Assembly (NCBI GenBank): GCA_947247005.1
Contig: OX365948.1
Coordinates: 34,104,601-34,168,600 of the forward strand
Length of the DNA: 64,000 nucleotides
From: Spisula solida
Taxonomy: Eukaryota; Mollusca; Bivalvia; Venerida; Mactridae
Direction: 5' to 3'
The position numbers and the translations under genes are program-made. Each line of letters starts with the position of its first letter. The first letter of the stretch is position 1. Of the stretch, positions 33,975 through 46,402 are shown piece after piece. The notes beneath the pieces are model-generated. The model did not search any database. It was not told the origin of the DNA and was given only the letters and a program-made list of their open reading frames with translations.

Positions 33975-35024
33975 ACACCATACATCAGGGCTCTGATCAC
34001 TATTGGGCGACTTGCGCGAAATAGTCACCCTACGGGCAGTAACTTCACCCTAGTAGAGGGCCAGGGAAGAAGTGAAGACAACTTCATTTTTTATTTTGAC
34101 CTTGCTATCACAAGCACATAATACAATGATAATTTATAACAATAACAACTTGTTTAACCTTTAGATTTGTGTCAAAATACTGACTTAATTTTGACCTTGC
34201 CATCACATGCACATATGCTGTGAATCTCAGGCTAGCTTGATTGGAGTCCTGTATATGACAGAAAATAGCAACAATTTAAGGGCAATCAACAAAGGCAAGT
34301 GTATATCCCCAAATTATTTGGTGGACTGCATGGCGGCATAACAAAGAAATTCTATTGAACAAATTTGACCATGAAGAATTTCGTGTAAATGTTAATGCTG
34401 ACATAAAGAGGGTATGAAAGAAGCAGAAAAGCAAGAATGTAGTGTTATAGGTAACACTAAGAGTCTAATACGTATGTATTGATCAATGGAGTCGGTTTAA
34501 CGTCATGCAATTATTATAATTTGCTGCAATTAATAGTTCCATTAAACACCCACAAAATGAGTGAGTAATTTCTTCAAATGAATTTATCATACAATCAGTC
34601 ATGATGCTGGCTTACCATTCATCATAGTGTGTAACTGCTTATAGACTCATTCATAAAGACAATAAGTATGCAATGAGAATATAACTGAAGGCCATACTAT
34701 AATTATTAACAGCAATTTTTATATGATTTCATGATTCAATGTGCATGAATACTGTTTTTATACCAATCCTTAATGATAATTGACATAATGCAGAGTTATG
34801 CTTCAGAGATTAAGGGTCTTTGAAAGGCATGGCTTGTAAAGACTAAAGCCATATTTATACATCTTGTTGTGTTTGACAAACCTGGAGAATGTGATCCTTA
34901 AAGAAGGCCTCTCAAATTGGAGTGGACACAAAGGCCAACAGGCTGCATGTAAACTTTACCTGTCTATAATAGGCCATTGAGGCCTCCACTGTAAAGTTAA
35001 TGTATCTAACAATTATAGTGATGG
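33975..35024. other. AT-rich sequence with no recognised feature
   Basis: Nothing supportable was seen. Confidence 0.4.
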
Positions 35025-35025
35025 T

Positions 35026-35110
35026 GTCAGAAAGTGTCAGATGGTGTCAGGTGTCAGATGTCAGATGGTGTCAGGTGTCAGAAGGTGGTGTCAGAAGGTG
35101 TCAGATTGTG
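35026..35110 (+). repeat. Short irregular repeat of GGTGTCAGA words
   Basis: GTGTCAGATG, GGTGTCAGGTGTCAG and CAGAAGGTG words repeat about eight times at irregular spacing. Confidence 0.8.
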
Positions 35111-35114
35111 CCAC

Positions 35115-37485
35115 TGTTTGCATGATAAAATAAAGTGGCTATTATATAAGGCACAAGATAAGAGATACAATTACTTAAAATATTCCTTCTTCTGGACCAT
35201 CAAATTCAAACAAAAACCATAATATGAAGTAGCTGCAGTCATTGAAATTTAATAAAGTCTTGTTTTATTATTAAGTGCTACAGCTTTAATGTCAGTGCAC
35301 ACAAGGCCTAATTAGATGAGGCAATTATTTGTGAAGCATCAAAGGGCAACATGCAACCAGCATGTACCGTCCATCACTGGATGTATTGATATGATATCAG
35401 ATTACTTTTATCAATAATACTTGATGCAGACAACATCAGCTTCTGTGGTTAACCAACATGTCTGGTAGCAGCTTTCTGAGTGTATGATACAAGTCAAGGC
35501 GTCATGTACCCCAGCTCAAAACAAACTCTATATCAACAACCATAAATGTGCAGCCCTGATCAAAGACTGAGTAAACAGATGTGACTGCATAATTTTGAAG
35601 TAATGGCATCAAAATGGCACTGACTGCATGGGTAGTTGTTGGTGACTAGGTGTATTTGTACTAGACATTGAAACATCTAAACATGGCCCCGACTCAGGTA
35701 GGTGTCTGTGTATTCAGTTTGGTCAACATGACCTGTTCAGATTTTCATGAGAATAGGCTCATAAGAAGCGCCTTGTGATGCAGATTTCAAATATGCACTA
35801 GTCTTATAGGTCAGTAGTAAGTCGCACTTAAGACCTACTCTTCTGAGTCAGCAAAATATTGGAGTCAAACATTTGTCATTATGGTCCCATCCGCATACAT
35901 CAGTGGTTAGTCAAGTTCCAAGACTGCCCTCTGATTCAATTCTCTTCATTCCGAGCGCAAACCTAAAAATAGCTCATTTCGTGGAAATCTGGTGATTCCA
36001 TCTATCGTCCAATCAGAATGCTTGTTACGCGGGGTATTTTATAAATAAAATCAAGCGAAAGTGTAAACATGGGTCAAGTAATCGGAATTTCAAGTTACAA
36101 ACTTAATTGGATGAAGTACATAATTATCTAATTAAATATAGTTTAAAATGCAGCTGTTAATACCTACAGAGAGTTCTGTACGAGCGGTTAGATATATTGT
36201 GATATGAAATCAGTGAAAGGAATGGTCCAAGGTCTTAGATGACGAGTGTCCATGGGCATGAAGTCGTAATTCGAAATACATCTAAAGCTGTGTCAGACAA
36301 GCAAACGTCGATTACAATAAGCCGCAGACATAAAATCTAATTGAATAATAAAACTGAGACTGTGTCCATGAACTTCTCAAACGGAAGTAAAAACAATTTG
36401 TAAACAACAATGAACGGGCAGGCAGGTGCCCTCGGAACTTATTTCCCCTCGTCGTTAGAGAAAATGTTCCGTGCCCAGCTGATTAGGATGATCAGGTTAT
36501 AAATAATCATTGTCTCATTCAATTGTCCTGAATACTATCTTATAATCAAAAGAAAAACATTGCATGTATGTTTTTCTTTGATTGTTTTTTCCAAACGATA
36601 ATTTAAATATTTTGTTTGTTAAAGCTCGATTGTGATTGGACGATGACAGGAAAACACCCAAGACAAATTACCGTCATTGCTATAAATAGAAATGAAAGAA
36701 ATGGATTTGATTGGTTGATTTTCGTTCATTGCGCTCAAAAGGGTCGTTTTGAACCAGAGTGTGATATCACTGGTGAAGAATACTCTGGTGATCGAGAATG
36801 TATAGTCCACTCCTGACTCAGGTAGGCGTTACTGAATCGCAAAGCAAGGTGACTTTAAAGTAAACCAATAGTAATTCTAGACAATGCCATATCGATAGCA
36901 ATTACAATTAAACTGAACTTCTCCTTACAGGTGTTTTTGGTACCAACAGTATGATGATCTATGTGGTTCAATCTAAGCTGCACATCTTTGTGACATATAA
37001 CTGTGTTGAAACGTAGTAAAGAATTAAAACATTGGAGTAAGTTAATGACATCTAACACAACATTCACAAAAAGTTTATTGCACATGAAGTGCATTGTGGT
37101 ATGAATATTTCATGTAATTGTGTGACAATTAATTACAAGATGAAGGCTTTGTACAGCAAGTTTAATAACCCATTTTGTTGAAAATTGCCTGTCAAGAGTT
37201 AATTATACACGATGAAACTACATAGTAGCAGGAAATGCAGGATCAACATACAATGTGCACATGCAAGTGTAAATTACCTTCTGCAAGGAATAAGACAGTA
37301 ACATTTAAGTAGACCTTGATGTGGGCTAGACATATTTAAGTATTCTAAACTGAGAGAAGCTTTGATCATGATATTAACAACATTGATAAGGCTAGCAATC
37401 GATATCAATTAACCTGAGCTAAAATTTGCTCTTCTAAAAGCAACACATAACTTCTCCAAATGTGGAGGACAGAATTATGACAATG
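35115..37485. other. No recognised feature
   Basis: About 2.4 kb. Two overlapping frames of 63-66 residues on opposite strands at about 36616-36816 resemble nothing known. CATCTATCGTCCAATCAG near 36000 is a rough inverse of a word at about 18068. Confidence 0.4.
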
Positions 37486-37489
37486 TCAT

Positions 37490-37925
37490 CAAAGAACATG
37501 TGAGGACATATGACGATGGCGTGGAAGAACATTTTGAGGACATATGAGAATGTCGTGGAAGAACATGTGAGGACATATTAGAATGTCGTGGAAGAATATG
37601 TGAGGACATATGAGAATGTCATAGAAGAACATGTGGATACCGGCATTTATATGAGAATGTTGTATAAGAACATGCGGGGACATATGACAATGGCATGGAA
37701 GAACGTGAGGGGACATATGACAATGGCATGGAAGAACGTGAGGGGACATATGACAATGGCATGGAAGAACGTGAGGGGACATATGACAATGGCATGGAAG
37801 AACGTGAGGGGACATATGACAATGGCATGGAAGAACGTGAGGGGACATATGACAATGGCATGGAAGAACGTGAGGGGACATATGACAATGGCATGGAAGA
37901 ACATGCGGGGACAAAAATGAACATG
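37490..37925 (+). repeat. 33-bp minisatellite, about 13 copies
   Basis: Regular units (about 37675-37915) are ACATATGACAATGGCATGGA plus AGAACGTGAGGGG. The left part (37490-37675) has diverged units with GTCGTGGAAGAACATGTGAG. Thirty-three bases are eleven codons, so several frames stay open on both strands, with no sign of coding constraint. Confidence 0.95.
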
Positions 37926-37929
37926 TGGA

Positions 37930-38428
37930 GGATATATGACATTGTCGTAGAACAACATAAACCTGCTCAACCTGGATATCATACCAGTGGATTTGGCTTG
38001 TGACAACTGTCTTATTAACACTCTACCAACTGTGCTAGTCCAGCAGGCTTTCAAATAATTGCATCTCGTATCAATATAATAGAACATACATTAGGACACC
38101 TGTCTAATGCCCAAATATCCAGTAGTAATAAATAAGAACATAATTATTTTCAAGCAAAATACTAAAATGAACAATGAGCGTAAAGCAATCAATCCAGACT
38201 TGCCGATATCCGACACGAACCTGGTACATACGTCCCCAGATGTGACCATAATGACACACTCAATCAACAGTTAATCAATTTTTAAATGTAGACTATTAGA
38301 CAAGATAGTCAGTTATCAAAGAAGTCAATTTGATCAATATAAGCCGGGCTGTCAAACTTGGATGTTACTATGTATTGGTATTATTGTATAGTTAAACAGT
38401 GTTTAGAATGTTGGCATACAAACAACGT
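37930..38428. other. No recognised feature
   Basis: Nothing supportable was seen between the 33-bp array and the candidate exon. Confidence 0.35.
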
Positions 38429-38430
38429 TG

Positions 38431-38757
38431 CTAGCAAACATCAAGTACCATCGTCGACCTGGTACTCACCGGGTCAGACCCTTTATCACTGTGAACTGAC
38501 CTGAACCCTAACAAGTAAAGTGTGAAGACCTTAATAAGGGCTTTTGCAGTAGTACTACCATTAAACAAGAATTTATGTGTATCTCTTTGACAACAAGCCA
38601 ACAACCGAATTGTCATTAAAATATAAATTATAGAGTAACATACCACACTGATGGTGACGATTAGGAAGTTATATAGAGAATTAAAGATATAAATGTTTGT
38701 GTCCCAAGCACCGAGCATGTGATGTTCATAAAAGGGTACGAGGCATTCAGTGGACAT
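38431..38757 (-). CDS. Candidate host exon resembling part of a seven-helix receptor (weak)
   Basis: A 108-residue minus-strand frame. Residues 21-56 are strongly hydrophobic (IYIFNSLYNFLIVTISVV, then YSIIYILMTIRLL), with a Tyr-x-x-Ile-Tyr segment and a basic edge, as in the fifth helix of rhodopsin-like receptors. Upstream TEC at residues 3-5 could be the second-loop Cys. A good splice donor (CCG/GTGAGTACC) lies at about 38470 on the minus strand, after residue 95 or so; another possible donor, CAG/GTCAGT, lies a little before it. There is no clear acceptor, and an in-frame stop lies just upstream of the Met. No other receptor exons were recognised nearby. It may well be chance; a diverged receptor pseudogene is the alternative. 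Confidence 0.25.
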   Translation of the reverse strand: MSTECLVPFYEHHMLGAWDTNIYIFNSLYNFLIVTISVVCYSIIYILMTIRLLACCQRDTHKFLFNGSTTAKALIKVFTLYLLGFRSVHSDKGSDPVSTRSTMVLDVC

Positions 38758-38759
38758 AA

Positions 38760-39590
38760 AATCATCTATTCATAGAAATCTGAATACAATACTGCTCATC
38801 TATACTCATAAAATTCAGCAATTATAAAGACTGCAGTCCCACTGTCTGTATTTAGTGAACCTGTCGATGGAGCAAATAAGTGGATCACAGTCTATGCAAA
38901 TCTAAGCCAACAATTACATGAAGACATGAGTCTGGAATAATAAGCATCATAAAAAGCATACAACATTGGATATAAACCTTTGAGACAGCAAGGACACTTG
39001 TAAAAGTAAGCCAAACATTTCATGATTCAGGTCATAAGTCACACAATTTAATAGAAGTACTTCAGGGTCATCATTAGTGTGTCCAATATCAAGTGCATAA
39101 TTTAGATAGAGAATGGGTTCAACAGAAACATGATACCATATACATCATAATCCTGACAAGATATACTAGTAATCTAAGACTTTTATCTGACGGAACTTAC
39201 AATTCTAAATACAAGAAGTTGCAGGTATCAGTCTGTTAGCAGCCATTATAAGCGCAGTCATTGCAATGCATATTCTGTAGAAGAATTCTCAAGAGATTTT
39301 ATGCCAATGTGCAACTCATAGTAGAGGCTCACAGGGAACACAGAGCTTGCACAAATGTGTTGCTTCTTTAAATATAGTAGCAGTTATTGTTATTGTAATA
39401 CAAGTTTACCAGGGTGCATTTGTATCACTTTATGTTGCTTAGGCAAGTGAATGAAATACAAGACATGCCACTTGTAATACTATAACACTAGATTGTTTGC
39501 TGAATAAACTGAATGTATCAAAACTATATTGGTAACATAAACCAATTAACTCCTAATTATTTCATGGGGGTCCTAAATGTTCTCATTGGC
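38760..39590. other. No recognised feature
   Basis: Nothing supportable was seen. Confidence 0.4.
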
Positions 39591-39599
39591 CAGCTTCCA

Positions 39600-42010
39600 A
39601 ACCACCTTATTTGGAGTAGGTAACTAACAGTCTTATTGGTCAGACTACTAAAACACCTTATTTGGAGGGGGGTAACTAACAGCCTTATTGGTCAGACTAC
39701 TAAAACACCTTATTTGGAGCAGGTAACTAACAGGCTTATTGGCCAGACTACTAAAACACCTTATTTGGAGGGGGTAACTAACAGTCTTATTGGCCAGACT
39801 ACTAAAACACCTTATTTGGAGTAGGTAACTAACAGTCTTATTGGCCAGACTACTAAAACACCTTATTCGGAGTAGGTAACTAACAGTCTTATTGGTCAGA
39901 CTACTAAAACAGCTTATTTGGAGTAGGTAACTAACAGTCTTATTGGTCAGACTACTAAAACACCTTATTTGGAGTAGGTAACTAACAGTCTTATTGGTCA
40001 GACTACTAAAACATCTTATTTGGAGGGGGTAACTAACAGTCTTATTGGTCAGACTACTAAAACATCTTATTTGGAGTAGGTAACTAACAGTCTTATTGGT
40101 CAGACTACTAAAACATCTTATTTGGAGTAGGTAACTAACAGTCTTATTGGTCAGACTACTAAAACACCTTATTTGGAAGGGGTAACTAACAGTCTTATTG
40201 GTCAGACTACTAAAACACCTTATTTGGAGTAGGTAACTAACAGTCTTATTGGTCAGACTACTAAAACACCTTATTTGGAGTAGGTAACTAACAGTCTTAT
40301 TGGTCAGACTACTAAAACACCTTATTTGGAGTAGGTAACTAACAGTCTTATTGGTCAGACTACTAAAACACCTTATTTGGAGGGGGTAACTAACAGTCTT
40401 ATTGGTCAGACTACTAAAACACCTTATTTGGAGTAGGTAACTAACAGTCTTATTGGCCAGACTACTAAAACACCTTATTTGGAGGGGGTAACTAACAGTC
40501 TTATTGGCCAGACTACTAAAACACCTTATTTGGAGTAGGTAACTAACAGTCTTATTGGTCAGACTACTAAAACACCTTATTTGGAGTAGGTAACTAACAG
40601 TCTTATTGGTCAGACTACTAAAACATCTTATTTGGAGGGGGTAACTAACAGTCTTATTGGTCAGACTACTAAAACATCTTATTTGGAGGGGGTAACTAAC
40701 AGTCTTATTGGTCAGACTACTAAAACATCTTATTTGGAGTAGGTAACTAACAGTCTTATTGGTCAGACTACTAAAACATCTTATTTGGAGTAGGTAACTA
40801 ACAGTCTTATTGGTCAGACTACTAAAACACCTTATTTGGAAGGGGTAACTAACAGTCTTATTGGTCAGACTACTAAAACACCTTATTTGGAGTAGGTAAC
40901 TAACAGTCTTATTGGTCAGACTACTAAAACACCTTATTTGGAGTAGGTAACTAACAGTCTTATTGGTCAGACTACTAAAACACCTTATTTGGAGTAGGTA
41001 ACTAACAGTCTTATTGGTCAGACTACTAAAACACCTTATTTGGAGTAGGTAACTAACAGTCTTATTGGTCAGACTACTAAAACACCTTATTTGGAGTAGG
41101 TAACTAACAGTCTTATTGGCCAGACTACTAAAACACCTTATTTGGAGGGGGTAACTAACAGTCTTATTGGCCAGACTACTAAAACACCTTATTTGGAGTA
41201 GGTAACTAACAGTCTTATTGGTCAGACTACTAAAACATCTTATTTGGAGTAGGTAACTAACAGTCTTATTGGTCAGACTACTAAAACATCTTATTTGGAG
41301 GGGGTAACTAACAGTCTTATTGGTCAGACTACTAAAACACCTTATTTGGAGTAGGTAACTAACAGTCTTATTGGTCAGACTACTAAAACACCTTATTTGG
41401 AGGGGGTAACTAACAGTCTTATTGGTCAGACTACTAAAACACCTTATTTGGAGTAGGTAACTAACAGTCTTATTGGTCAGACTACTAAAACATCTTATTT
41501 GGAGTAGGTAACTAACAGTCTTATTGGTCAGACTACTAAAACACCTTATTTGGAGTAGGTAACTAACAGTCTTATTGGTCAGACTACTAAAACACCTTAT
41601 TTGGAGTAGGTAACTAACAGTCTTATTGGTCAGACTACTAAAACACCTTATTTGGAGTAGGTAACTAACAGTCTTATTGGTCAGACTACTAAAACACCTT
41701 ATTTGGAGTAGGTAACTAACAGTCTTATTGGTCAGACTACTAAAACATCTTATTTGGAGTAGGTAACTAACAGTCTTATTGGTCAGACTACTAAAACACC
41801 TTATATGGAGTAGGTAACTAACAGTCTTTTTGGTCAGACTACTAAAACACCTTATTTGGAAGGGGGAACTAACAGTCTTATTGGTCAGACTACTAAAACA
41901 CCTTATTTGGAGTAGGTAACTAACAGACTTATTGGCCAGACTACTAAAACACCTTATTTGGAGGGGTAACTAACAGTCTTATTGGCCAGACTACAAAAGC
42001 ATCTTATTTG
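39600..42010 (+). repeat. 51-bp minisatellite, about 47 copies, with a 13-unit higher-order period
   Basis: Unit: GGAGTAGGTAACTAACAGTC, TTATTGGTCAGACTACTAAA, ACACCTTATTT. Units differ at set positions: GAGTAG, GAGGGG or GAAGGG; GGTCAG or GGCCAG; ACACC or ACATC. The rare GGAAGGGG unit recurs at about 40175 and 40838, 663 bp or 13 units apart, with the units between them in nearly the same order. Copies decay at the right edge (42010-42180) into TTGAAAGCT/CATATTTGGAGGG words. Confidence 0.97.
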
Positions 42011-42189
42011 GAGGGCTACAAACAGCCTTTTATGACAGACTTGAAAGCTTCATAATTGGAGGGGGTTACAAACATTGAAAGCTCCATATTTAGAGGGCTA
42101 CAAACATTATTTTATGCCAGACTTGAAAGCTGCATATTATTGAGGGGTGCATTGGGCAGGATCCTAAATGCCTTATTTGGAAGGGACTC

Positions 42190-43020
42190 ACTATTGGCCA
42201 GGCGTCAAAGCTCTTTAACCAGGCTATAGTTGATTGCACTTCTAAACATTATTTAGAAAGATCAGATAAAACATCTGAGATTTTTGCCCTCCCAGGTACC
42301 ATCAGCAAACAAATATTTAATGATACATAACAATGTTTTGGTGTAAGTGTCTACTCATGAAATGATAATACAACAAACAATTCAACTGTTGCCAAGTATG
42401 AAGGCCTGATACTCTAGCCTAGCAATAGACTTAGATATGGCTACATACTGGTATTTTTTGCACCTTGGTAAAAAAACAGAAGTCGACTACTACATATTTG
42501 GAGAGAAGTTCATCTTTAGCAAAACAAATATTTCAATAATATAACTATTAAGATTTCATGCTAACTTTAAACTGAGACTGAGATTTGCTCTTGTATATTA
42601 AATATGTTGTATCAGAGTACCTGTGCCACTTGATCTTTGTTACCCAGTCTAACGATTAACCTACAGACAACATACTAGTACTTGTTTGCAAAACTCATCT
42701 AGAACCAGTCAATATAATGATAACCTGGCTAAGATATAGGATGAGTACAATATGTGTGGCCTGACTATAAAACTTATGTGAATAGAAGTAATTATTATAG
42801 GCAAACAAGATAGTTTGGTTGATTAATGACTGACCTAGACAATTGTATTAAACACATACAAACAATAGTTCAGCATTGCTTTGACCCATGAAGTTCATGC
42901 ATTCCTATTCAAAGGTTCGATGTAATTAAACTATCACTAGAAAATGATTTATTAAATTAACTTAATGAAAGTATGCTCCTGTATGTATACATACCGATTG
43001 TTTCATGTCCATACAGATGT
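42190..43020. other. No recognised feature
   Basis: Nothing supportable was seen. Confidence 0.4.
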
Positions 43021-43025
43021 TGTAC

Positions 43026-43130
43026 TACAGGACATGACCCACAGCTTCAATGCTCTTGTTATTAATGAACCACTGGGTCTACAGGACATGACCCACAGCT
43101 TCAATGCTCTTGTTATTAATGAACCACTGG
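43026..43130 (+). repeat. 54-bp tandem duplication
   Basis: TACAGGACATGACCCACAGC starts at 43026 and 43080, and the copies are nearly perfect through AATGAACCACTGG. The two copies give an 18-residue repeat in one short open frame, with no other support for coding. Confidence 0.95.
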
Positions 43131-43290
43131 ATCATATTGTATCTGAAAATAGACAATGATATCAAAATGATATTAAACATCAAACGAAATATTTTTGTCA
43201 TTTGACTGGTACAATACAACAATGAGGTCAGCCTAAGGTACCAGCTAGGCTTCCTATTGATTATCATCCAGCACTGCAATGTTCTTCAGT

Positions 43291-43335
43291 AAGCATCTGA
43301 CGATAAAGCATCTGACGATAAAGCATCTGACAATG
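43291..43335 (+). repeat. 15-bp tandem triplication
   Basis: AGCATCTGACGATAA occurs three times in a row, the last with one change. Confidence 0.9.
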
Positions 43336-43734
43336 AATTCATTCACATAAACCAACAAGTTGTTTAAGATATTAAACATGCTCCATTAGGGTTCCATGCA
43401 TACATTAATTATAAGCTTGATTAATCATATTCCCAGATCAGAAAAAGGGCTGCTGTCAACAAGTTGCTGACCTAGCGGAACCACCAATGGACATGTATGA
43501 CATTGTGACAAACATCAAGAGCAAATAAATTGACAATGCTGTAACTGAAACATTAAATACATATATTTTCATGATTTCTGACTAGGTTTCCAGGTTGTTA
43601 CCAAGGGGTCAGCTATTTTGGGGGCTGAAATTTGGCACACAATCCCCCTTAGAAAATTATAACCTCCCCCAACCCCCCACCCCCAAGAAAATGGGTACAT
43701 AATTCAACTCCTCCCTCCAGTCATAAGATTCTTT

Positions 43735-43880
43735 TTACTACCAATGCAGTATTTCATTTGACCTAGTGACCTGATCGTGTATGACCCCAGACAATATGAC
43801 ATAGATACAGATCCACAGCTGATATTATGTCCCATACAGGCAGTCCTAAAGGTGACCACTATATGCAGGCTACAGTCTGG
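43735..43880 (+). repeat. Diverged TTGACCTAG-type dispersed repeat
   Basis: TTTGACCTAGTGACCTGA, GTATGACCCCAGA and GTGACCACTATATGCAGG words suggest the same family as 625-900, but the match is poor. Confidence 0.4.
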
Positions 43881-43884
43881 GATG

Positions 43885-44340
43885 TACAAGTAAATGTGAT
43901 AATTATACAGTTATACTCATGTTACATTATTTTATAGCCAACATGAACTCTTGAACTACTGTGTAGACTGGAGAAGACATGTTACCAATGGAGTACTATT
44001 AGGTCATTGTCCTCCATGAAAAAAAACATAACAATCCTGACCTTGAATGTACTGTACACAATATAGTGGCCAGTCACTTGACAGTAGTAGTAATGTAACC
44101 TTGAATCCTTGATACAATCAACAACAGTCTGAGGTTAGATAAGACACTGGATAGACAGACTAGGTGAATATTAGCTCATGTATTTTTAGACTCTGATACA
44201 CATGTAAAGTTTATTTTGATGGGGAAAGGTCATGAGGTTGAATAGAGACCATGAAAAACATTGAGAAGCCGAGAAAAAAGAGAATGAGATGAATCATAAG
44301 CTGAAATAAAGGTAATGTTGATAGAAAATGAGTTGAGATT
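43885..44340. other. No recognised feature
   Basis: Nothing supportable was seen. Confidence 0.35.
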
Positions 44341-44344
44341 GTTA

Positions 44345-45209
44345 CAGTAAACTCCCTCAAAATCGGACTCCCTCAAAACCGGAATCCCCATAAAATCGGA
44401 CGATTTCCTAGGTCCCGTATTTTCTTCTTATAAAGTTAACTTAAAAAGCTCCCGCAATACCGGACTCTCATAATTCCGGATTCCGGACGGCATTTTCGGT
44501 CCGCTGACAAGATTTTCAATTAAATAGTTACTTGCGGAATACCGGACGCGTATATTTGTCTCACCTGATGGGAAAATTAACGCGTCTAAAATGTCACTTT
44601 GTTAATTGTTAGTTAAAGGACGTGTCATAACAAAAGGTGCGATTAACAAATCGTGTTTTTAATGTTTACTCTTAAACGGTCTCGCGTGTAATTTGCACAG
44701 GCGTGAAAAATACTTAGTGAAATTCGCCGCGATGAAATTAAATAATTGCCTAATTACGAACATAATAAGAAAACGGTCTTTCCATATGATGTTTTGTTCT
44801 TGATGTAGGTATTGCAACAAATATTTACTGGAACAAAGGATCTTTTGGCCCATCAAAATGTTGTAATTACGACAAACATTGCACTCAATTGTATTAAATT
44901 AATATGTCTCCAATTAGCTCACACTTGCATTTCGGGATTTGTAAGATTGCACTGACTATGTCATTGGATAGTTTTGATGGCAAATGAGTACTCATCGACT
45001 TGAAATATTTGCAGCTCCCTTAATGGTGATGCTCTTCAAAGGTTGCACTGTACATGTAACGTAAACATGTATAATAAAAACGCACAGTAAATTCGCTATG
45101 ATAACATATCAAAGTGTACATGATACATAACTCCCTTAAAACCGGACCTCCCACAAAACCGGACTTTCGAACCGGTCCCGACAGGGTCCGGTTTTGAGGG
45201 AGTTTACTG
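44345..45209. mobile_element. Non-autonomous Tigger/pogo-like element (865 bp)
   Basis: Inverted ends CAGTAAACTCCCTCAAAA followed by YCGGAC, with one mismatch over 24 bases, flanked by TA at 44343-44344 and 45210-45211. Each subterminal region holds several CCCTCAAAACCGGA / CCGGACT words, and the right end forms a strong dyad (ACCGGTCCCGACAGGGTCCGG). No transposase is encoded. The end pattern CAGT-purine-purine-AAC and the TA duplication fit the pogo branch of Tc1/mariner. Confidence 0.85.
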
Positions 45210-45299
45210 TATTATGTTGTTTTAATTATCTATTGGTCACCTAATTAGCAGGGCCTCATGTATCAATGTTTGTATAGTTTATACTAATTTATTTTAGGT

Positions 45300-45512
45300 C
45301 AATTGTGAAACAATTTTTTTCAACTTATATTTATCGCTCTGGTTATTCCTGACGTTATCCATCGCCACAAGGGTATTAGAGAAGTGACGCCACTTTCCCT
45401 TTATTAAGGGAATTACTGGTACCATTTTTATTTTGTCTTTGGTATGACGCAGCCTGGTGTTGAACCCAAGACCTACCACACTCGAAGCTGATGCTCTACT
45501 ACTAACCCTTGA
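45300..45512 (-). mobile_element. tRNA-derived SINE (minus strand)
   Basis: On the minus strand from about 45512, GGGTTAGTAGTAGAGCATCA carries an A-box-like core and GGTCTTGGGTTCAACACC a B box. The body TACCAAAGACAAAATAAAAA then TGGTACCAG follows. It ends near 45300 in AT-rich sequence. A short minus frame across it is not a gene. Confidence 0.65.
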
Positions 45513-45945
45513 TGCGGATCCATGAAGAATCGAAACTGATAATGAATTATGCAAATAAATTTTGCCCTGCCCCTTGCAAAATAATATTCATGAGATCATG
45601 ATTATTTCACTCATTCATGAACTCTTTTATAAGCTCACCGACTATGCCATTTCATGAAAGATTCATGAAATATTCTAAAAGATGACTTCCGTTTTAGTTT
45701 GACTGACTGAGGCGGCAGTCACTTTCAGGACGGGATGCCGTGTTTTCAGTGCTTTGTGTGTTTTTAATGTTTTCTGTGCTCGGCTGGTTAAGTTGAGTGC
45801 TGCCTTCCCTGTCTGACTTAATATAATCGTTTTCCAGTAGGCATTTTGATGATCAATATCACAGCCAGTCCTTAACACCAAAAGGTTCATTCTTATAATG
45901 CAACACTAAAGAAGCAAAAATGTAGACGGACCAAAAAATGATATC

Positions 45946-46034
45946 GCAGAGAAGTAAAGGTACTGGCTACACAATGTCTCGGCGCAACGCTTAGTCGTTA
46001 AACTAGTTTCGTGCTATGTTGCACTCGTCAGTAA
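45946..46034 (-). mobile_element. 89-bp insertion carrying a hammerhead motif
   Basis: The insert lies between two exact 14-bp direct repeats, CAAAAAATGATATC, at 45932-45945 and 46035-46048. This looks like a target duplication from retrotransposition. Hammerhead ribozymes of this small type are known from Penelope-like elements and retrozymes in animals, so the insert may be a severely truncated copy of such an element. No coding part is present. Confidence 0.75.
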
Positions 46035-46036
46035 CA
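45996..46036 (-). ncRNA. Hammerhead ribozyme-like motif (type I, minimal stem III)
   Basis: Minus strand, 5' to 3'. The stem I 3' strand TGTTA (46036-46032) is followed by the core CTGACGA (46031-46025), then stem II GTGC/GCAC with loop AACATA (46024-46011), then GAAA (46010-46007), C-TA-G (46006-46003) and TT, with cleavage expected after 46001. The stem I 5' strand TAACG (46000-45996) pairs with TGTTA in five pairs, one of them G-U. All invariant core bases of CUGANGA and GAAA are present. Stem III is tiny, but AAACTAGTTT is self-complementary, so two RNAs could form a longer stem III together. Two stem I bases come from the flanking repeat. Confidence 0.7.
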
Positions 46037-46359
46037 AAAAATGATATCCTTGATTCATAAAGTTAAAATCAGTACAGTAGATCAGATGTCTAGTACTAAA
46101 ACTTCCTTTTAGAAATTCATTCATAAAATGCATTATGTAATGAAATAAAGTAAGATAATTTTACCTCTGTCACGCACTCAGGTCGCAAATCAGTATTCAC
46201 TATGGCAGTTTAAGCATGTTTGGGGTACATTACTCATCAAAACCACCCAAATGTTTTTACTTACCCTGAATTATATGACATAAAATATACAGCATTAAAT
46301 TATATTTAAATCAATTATATACATTTATTATTTGCTTTCAATGGATTATGGAGATTTTT

Positions 46360-46402
46360 CAGTGAAAATAACAGTGAAATTACCATTTTGTTATTTTCAC
46401 TG
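46360..46402. repeat. Perfect 14-bp hairpin
   Basis: CAGTGAAAATAACA (46360-46373) is exactly inverted at 46389-46402, with a 15-bp loop. Confidence 0.85.

Noticed and set aside
36616..36816. Small gene at overlapping 63-66-residue frames
   Set aside because: Frames are open on both strands over the same bases with no homology I recognise.
39600..42010. CRISPR-like array
   Set aside because: Units are contiguous with no unique spacers between repeats. This is a minisatellite, and the sequence is eukaryotic in character. The same applies to the other arrays.
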